A program made the translations under genes and the position numbers. A stretch of DNA of 64,000 nt from Callipepla californica brunnescens (lineage: Eukaryota; Chordata; Aves; Galliformes; Odontophoridae). Under the pieces are notes generated by a model, which ran no database searches, was not told the origin of the DNA, and saw nothing but the letters and a program-made list of their open reading frames with translations. Positions 58,336 to 64,000 of the stretch are shown here, piece after piece. The stretch lies in contig JALIRH010000049.1 in NCBI GenBank assembly GCA_023055505.1, forward strand, positions 744,001 to 808,000, in the 5' to 3' direction. Numbering within the stretch: the stretch's first letter is position 1; each line of letters opens with the position of its first letter.

Positions 58336-60625
58336 ATTAGAATGTCAGAATGTCACCATGAGAGTATCTCAGAATGTCACAATGTCAGAATGTCACAACG
58401 ATAGAATGCCAAAATGGCAGCATGTGTCTGTGAGAGAATGTCACAATGACAGAATAGAAATATGTCAGAATATAGCAATGAGAGAATGTTAGAATGCAAC
58501 AATGTCAACATGTCAGAATGGGAGAAAGTGAGAATGTCATGATGTCAGAGTGTCTTAATGTCAGAATGTCAAACCTTCACTGTGTCACAACTACAAGATT
58601 AGGGAATATGACTGTGTCAGAAAGTCACAATAAGAGGAGATGAAAAAGAGAGAATATCACAATGACCGAGTGTCACAATGTAAGAAAGTGAGAATGTCAA
58701 AATGTCAGAATGACAGAATATCACTATGTCACAATGTCGCAATGTCTCAATGTCAGAATATCAATATGTAACAGTGTAAGAACGTCACAAATACCACAAT
58801 GGGAGAATGACAGATTGTCACGATTACAGAATTTCAGAATGTGAAAATATCAGAATGTCACAATGTCAGATTCTGAGAATGTCACAATGACAGAATGTCA
58901 GAATGAAAGATTTTCCAAATTCCAGAATGTCACTATGTCACAACGTCAGAATGACGCATTGTCAAAATGCTAGAATGTCACAATGTCACAAGGTGAGAAC
59001 ATCACAATGGCAGATTGTCATAATGCCAGAACATCAGAAGGTGAGAATATTAGAATGCCACAATGTCACAATGTCACCATGAGAGTATCTCAGAATGTCA
59101 CAATGTCAAAATGTCAGAATGAGGGAAAGAGAGAATGTCATGATGTCAGAATGTCTTAACGTCAGAATGTCAAATTGTCACAACGTCACAATATCACAAT
59201 GAGAGAATATCAGAAAGTGAGAATATGGCAATGACCGAATGACACATTGTGAGAATGTCAGAATGCCAGAATGTCAGAATGTCAGAATGTCAAAATGTGT
59301 GAATGTCTGAATGTCACCATGAGAGAGAGTCAGAGTTTTACAATGTCACAATGTGAGAATGTCTGAACGTCAGAATGAGGGAGAGTTAGAATTTCAGAAT
59401 GTCACAGTGTCACAATGTCATCATGTCACAATATCAGAATGTTGCATTGTCACAATGTGAGAATGACAGGTTGTCACAATTCCAGAATTTCAGAATGTCA
59501 ACATGTCTGAATGTCACAATGTCACAATTTCACTATGTCACAACGCTAGAATGTCATAATATCAGAAAGTGAGAATATCACAATGGCAGATCGCCATAAT
59601 GCCAGAACTTCAGAAGGTGAGAATATTAGAATGTCACAATGTTACAATGTGAGTATCTCAGAATGTCACAATGCCAGAATATCAGAATGGCAGAATATGA
59701 GAAAGTGAGAATGTCACAATGTCAAAATGTCAGAATGAGAGAAAGAGAGAATCTCATGATGTCGGAATGTCTTAATGTCAGAATGTCAAATTGTCACAAC
59801 GTCACGATATCACAATGAGAGAATATCAGAAAGTGAGAATATGACAATGACCGAATGACACAATGTGAGAACGTTAGAATGTGAGAATGTCAGAATTGGA
59901 GAATGTCACAGAGTCACAATGACAGATTGCCACAATTTCAGAATGTCAGTGTATCACAATGCCACAAAGTCACAATATCAGTATGTCATGAAGATAGAAT
60001 GTCACAATGACAACATATGACTGTGACAGAACGTCACAGTGTCAGATTATAAATATGGCCGAAAATCACAATGAGAGAATGTTAGAATGTCACAATGTTA
60101 ACATGTCAGAACGTGAGAAAGTGAGAATGCCACAATGCCACGATGTGAGAATCTCACAATGTCACAATGAGAGAGAGTCAGAATTCCACAGTATCAGAAT
60201 TTTGCATTGTCACAATGTGAGAATGACAGATTGTCACATTTCCAGAATTTCAGAATGTCACAATTCCAGAATTTCAGAATGTCCAAATATCTGAATGTCA
60301 CAATAGCAGAATGTGAGAGTATCACAATGACAGAATGTCAGAATGACAGGTTGTCACAATTCCAGAATGTCACTATGTCACAATGCTAGAATGTCAGAAT
60401 GTCAGAATGTGAAAATAGCACAAGGGCAGGTTGTCATAATGCCAGAACTTCAGAATGTGAGAATATGAGAATGTCATAATGTCAGAATGGGAGAATGTCA
60501 CAACGGCAGGTTGTCATAATTCCAGAAGTTCAGAATGGGAGAATATTAGAATGTAACAATGTTGCAATGTGACAATGAGAGTATCTCAGAATGTCACAAT
60601 GTCAGAATGTCAGAATGCCAGAATA
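58336..60625. repeat. 8-bp minisatellite (GTCASAAT)n, part 3
   Basis: The longest uninterrupted octamer block. Segments such as GAGGGAAAGAGAGAATGTCA and ATTCCAGAATTTCAGAATGT recur, showing higher-order duplication. It ends at GAATAAGAGAAAAGAAAGG, where the next minisatellite begins. Confidence 0.93.
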
Positions 60626-60639
60626 AGAGAAAAGAAAGG

Positions 60640-63600
60640 TATGAGGAGGCTATGGGGAAGCTATGGGGCAGCTATTGGGCAGCAGTGGGGCAGCTATGGG
60701 GCAGTAGTAGGGCAGCTATAAGGCAGCTATGGGGCAGCAGTGGGGCAGCTATGGGGCGGCTATGAGGAAGCCATTGGGCAGCTATGGGGCAGAAGTGAGG
60801 CAGCAATCAGGCAGCAGTGAGGCAGCTATGAGGAGGCTATGGGGCACCTATGGGTCAGCTATCGAAAGGCTATGGGGCAGCTATGGGGCGGCGATGAGGC
60901 AGACATGGGGCAGCTATGGGGGAGCAGTGAGGCAGCTATGGGGAGGCTATGGGGCAGTAGTTGGGCAGCTATAGGGCGGCTATGGGGAAGCCATTGGGCA
61001 GCTATGGGGCAGTAGTGAAGCAGCTATGGGTCAGTAGTTTGGCAGCTATGACGAGGCTATGGGAAGGCCATGGGGAAGCGATGGGGCAGCTCTGAGGCAG
61101 ACAAAATGTAGCTATGGGGGAGCAGTGAGGCAGCTATGGGGTGGCTACGGGGCAGTAGCGGGGCAGCTATGGGGCAGCTATGAGGTAGCCATGGGGCAGC
61201 TATGGGGAAGCAGCGAGGGAGCTATGGGGTAGCAGTGAGGCAGCTATGATGAGGCTATGGGGAGGCTATGGGGCAGCCACGGTGCAGCTATGGGGCAGCA
61301 GTGGGGCAGCTATGGGCAGCAGTAAGGAAGCTATTGAGAAGGCTATGGGGGCAGCTATGGGGTGGCTATGGGGCAGCTATAGAGCGGCAATGTGGCAGTA
61401 GTGGGGCACCTATAAGGCAGCTATGGGGCAGCAGTGGGACAGCTATGGGGCGGCTATTAGGCAGCCATGGGGTGGCAATGGGGCAGCAGTGAGGCAGCTA
61501 TGGGGCGGCTATGGGGCTGAAGTGGGGCAGCTATGAGGAGTCTCTTGAGAGGCTATGGAGCAGCTATGGGGCAGCAGTGGGGTAGCAGGAGGAGACTATG
61601 GGGAGGCTATGAAGCAGGTATGGGGCAGCAGTGGGGCAGCTATGGGGCAGCCATGGGGCAGCTATGTGGCAGTAGTGAAACAGCTATGGTGTAGTTATAA
61701 GCGAGCCTTGGGGCAGCAAGGGGCAGTAGTAAGGCAGCTTTGGGGCAGCAGTGGGGCAGCTATGATGAGACTATGGGAAGGCCATGAGGAAGCTATGGGG
61801 CATCTTTGAGGCAGACAAAAAGTAGCTGTGGGGCTGCAGTGAGGCAGCTATGGGGCAGCTGTGGGGCAGCTATTGTGTAGCAGTGAGGCATCTATGAGGA
61901 GGCTATGGGGAGGATATGAGGCAGCTATGGGGCAGAAGTGAGGCAGCTATGGGGTGGCTATAGGGCAGCAGTGGGGCAGGTATGGGGCAACAAAGAAGCA
62001 GCCATGGGGCAGCAGTGGGGCAGCTTTGAGGCTACGGGGCGGCTATGGGGCAGTAGTGGGGTAGCTATGGGGCAGCAGTGAGGAAGCTAAGGGGAAGCAA
62101 TGGGGCAGCTTTGAGGATGCTATTGGGAAGCCATGGGGCAGCAATGGGGCGGCTATGAGGCAGCGACGGGGAAGCTATGGGGCAGCAGTGAGGCAGGTAT
62201 GGGGCAGTAGTAAGGCAGCTACGGGGCAGCAGTGGGGCAAATATGAGGAGGCTCTGAGGAAACTATGGGGCAGCTATGGGGCAGCAGTGAGGCAGTTATA
62301 GAACAGGTATGAGGCACTTATCAAGCAGCTATGGGTCAGCTATGAGGAGGCTATGGGGCAGATGTGGTGCAGCAGTGGGGCAGCTAAGGCAGCTATGGGG
62401 AGGCTATGGGGCAGCAGTGTGGGCAACTATGAGGAGACTATGGGGAGGCTATGAGGCAGCTATGGGGCAGTAGTCGGGCAGCTATTGGACGGCTATGAGG
62501 CAGCCATGGGGCAGCTATGGGGCAGCAGTGAGACAGCTATGGGGCAAGTATGGGGAGGCTATGGGGCAGCGACGGGGTGGCTATGGGGCAGTAGTGGGGC
62601 AGCTATGGTGAGGTTATGAGGCAGCCATGGGGTAGGTATGAGAAACCAGTGAGGCAGCTATGGGGCAGTAGTGGAGCAGCTATGAGGCAGCGGTGGGTCA
62701 GCTATGGGGTGGCTATGAGGCAGCAGTGGGTCAGCTATGGGGTGGCTATGAGGCAGCCATGGGGCAGCTATGGGACAGCAGTGGGGCAGCTATGAGGTAG
62801 CCATGGGGCACCTATGGGGAAGCAGCGAGGGAGCTATGGGGTAGCAGTGAGGCAGCTATGAGGAAGCTATGGGGAGGCTATGGGGAGGCTATGGGGAGGC
62901 TATGGGGAGGCTATGGGGAGGCTATGGGGCAGATATGTAACGGCTATGAGGCAGCCACGGTGCAGTTATGGGGCAGCCACGGTGCAGCTATGGGGCAGCA
63001 GTAAGGAAGCTACGAGAAGGCTATGGAGGCAGCTATCGGGTGGCTATGAGACAGCTATGGGGCAACTATGAGGCAGCCGTAGGGCAGCTATGGTGCAGCA
63101 GTGAGGCAGCAATTAGGCAGAAGTTGGGCAGATATGGGGCAGCAGTGAGGCAGCTATGAGGAGGCTATGGGGCAGCTATGGGGCAGCAGAGAGGCAGCTA
63201 TGGGGCACGAGTGAGGCAGCTATGGGTTAGCTATGAGGAGGCCTTGAGGAGGCTATGGGGCAGATATGGGGCAGCAGTGGGGCAGCTAAGGCAGCTATGG
63301 GAAGGCTATGGGGCAGCAGTGTTGCAGCTATGAGGAGACTATGGGGAGGCTATGAGGCAGCTATGGGGCAGCAGTCGGGCAGATATAAGGCAGCTATTGG
63401 GAAGCAGTGGGGCAGCTATGGGGCGGCTATTAGGCAGCCTTTGGGCACCTATTGGGCAGCAGTGAGGCAGGTATGGGGCAGCTATGGGGCAGCTATGAGG
63501 ACGTTATGGGGCAGCTATGGGGCAGCAGTGGGGCAGCAATAACGCAGTAGTGGGGCAGCTATGGGGCAGTAGTGGGGCAGCAATGAGGACGCTATAGGGA

Positions 63601-64000
63601 GACTATGGGGCATGTATGGAGCGGCTAGGAGGCAGCTATGGGGCAGGTATGAGGCAGCCATGGGGTGGCTGTGGGGCAGCAGTGAGGCAGCTATGAAGAG
63701 GCTATGGAAATGCTATAGGGCAGCAGTGGGGCAGCTACGGAGCGGCTATGAGGCAGCCATTTTGCATCTATGGGGCAGCAGTGGGGCAGCTACGAGGAAG
63801 CTATAGGGCAGCTATGGGACAGCAGTGGGGCAGCTATGGTGCGGCTATGAGGCAGCCATGAGGCAGACACGGGGCAGCAGTGGGGCAGCTATGGTGCGGC
63901 TATGAGGCAGCCATGAGGCAGATATGGGGCAGCAGTGGGGCAGCTATGAGCAGGCTTTGGGGCAGCTGTGGAGCAGCAGTGGGGAAGCTATGGGGCAGTA
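60640..64000. repeat. 11-bp minisatellite (GGCAGCTATGG)n, continues beyond window
   Basis: Alternating units GGCAGCTATGG, GGCAGCAGTGG, GGAGGCTATGG and GGCGGCTATGA fill the block to the last base. Eleven is coprime with 3, so the 60-95 residue open frames (LWGSYGAAMGQ-type) carry an 11-residue repeat and are not genes. Exact local amplification is seen at about 62873-62926 (repeated GGGGAGGCTAT). Confidence 0.95.

Noticed and set aside
60640..63806. Numerous 60-95 residue frames (LWGSYGAAMGQ-type)
   Set aside because: 11-bp repeat translations with 11-residue periodicity; not genes.

Overview
The window looks like the subtelomere of a bird chromosome, most likely chicken or another galliform, with the telomere to the left. 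The reasons are very large blocks of degenerate vertebrate telomere repeat (CCCTAA/TTAGGG), an endogenous retrovirus whose envelope has an alpharetrovirus-type transmembrane subunit, three LTR insertions with 5-bp target duplications, and long 8-, 10- and 11-bp minisatellites. The species call is inference. No intact cellular gene was found; nearly all open frames are by-products of repeats.

Layout. (1) 1-34505: a head-to-tail macrosatellite of about 5.3 kb per unit, six full copies and a truncated seventh. Each unit has a short CCCTAA-type segment, a switch at the palindrome ACCTAGGT to a 1.5 kb TTAGGG-type arm, a 189-bp non-telomeric core, and a 3.1 kb CCCTAA-type arm ending in almost pure telomere repeat. 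(2) 34317-38684: a decayed retrovirus (3' protease, RT, RNase H, integrase, env, 3' LTR) with no gag and no 5' LTR. (3) 38685-43156: minisatellites around a CpG-rich, promoter-like island at about 41800-42160. (4) 43157-44760: a diverged partial copy of the macrosatellite C-rich arm carrying a 574-bp solo LTR. (5) 44760-54923: 10 kb of degenerate CCCTAA repeat with higher-order structure. (6) 54925-60625: an 8-bp GTCASAAT minisatellite interrupted by a 923-bp solo LTR and a 333-bp LTR-like element. (7) 60640-64000: an 11-bp GGCAGCTATGG minisatellite.

Main observation. The 189-bp core of every macrosatellite unit is a piece of retroviral protease: it reads GVGG, GPEDR and PFVLPIP in one frame, then WGPD and QWGV in another. 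In the last unit the same sequence runs without a break into reverse transcriptase. The telomere-like macrosatellite has therefore captured and amplified a retroviral fragment, and the window holds the boundary copy that still carries the rest of the provirus. The units also contain inverted, diverged telomere-like arms around that fragment, in the orientation expected of an end-to-end telomere fusion. These assignments were made by reading; no database search was run.
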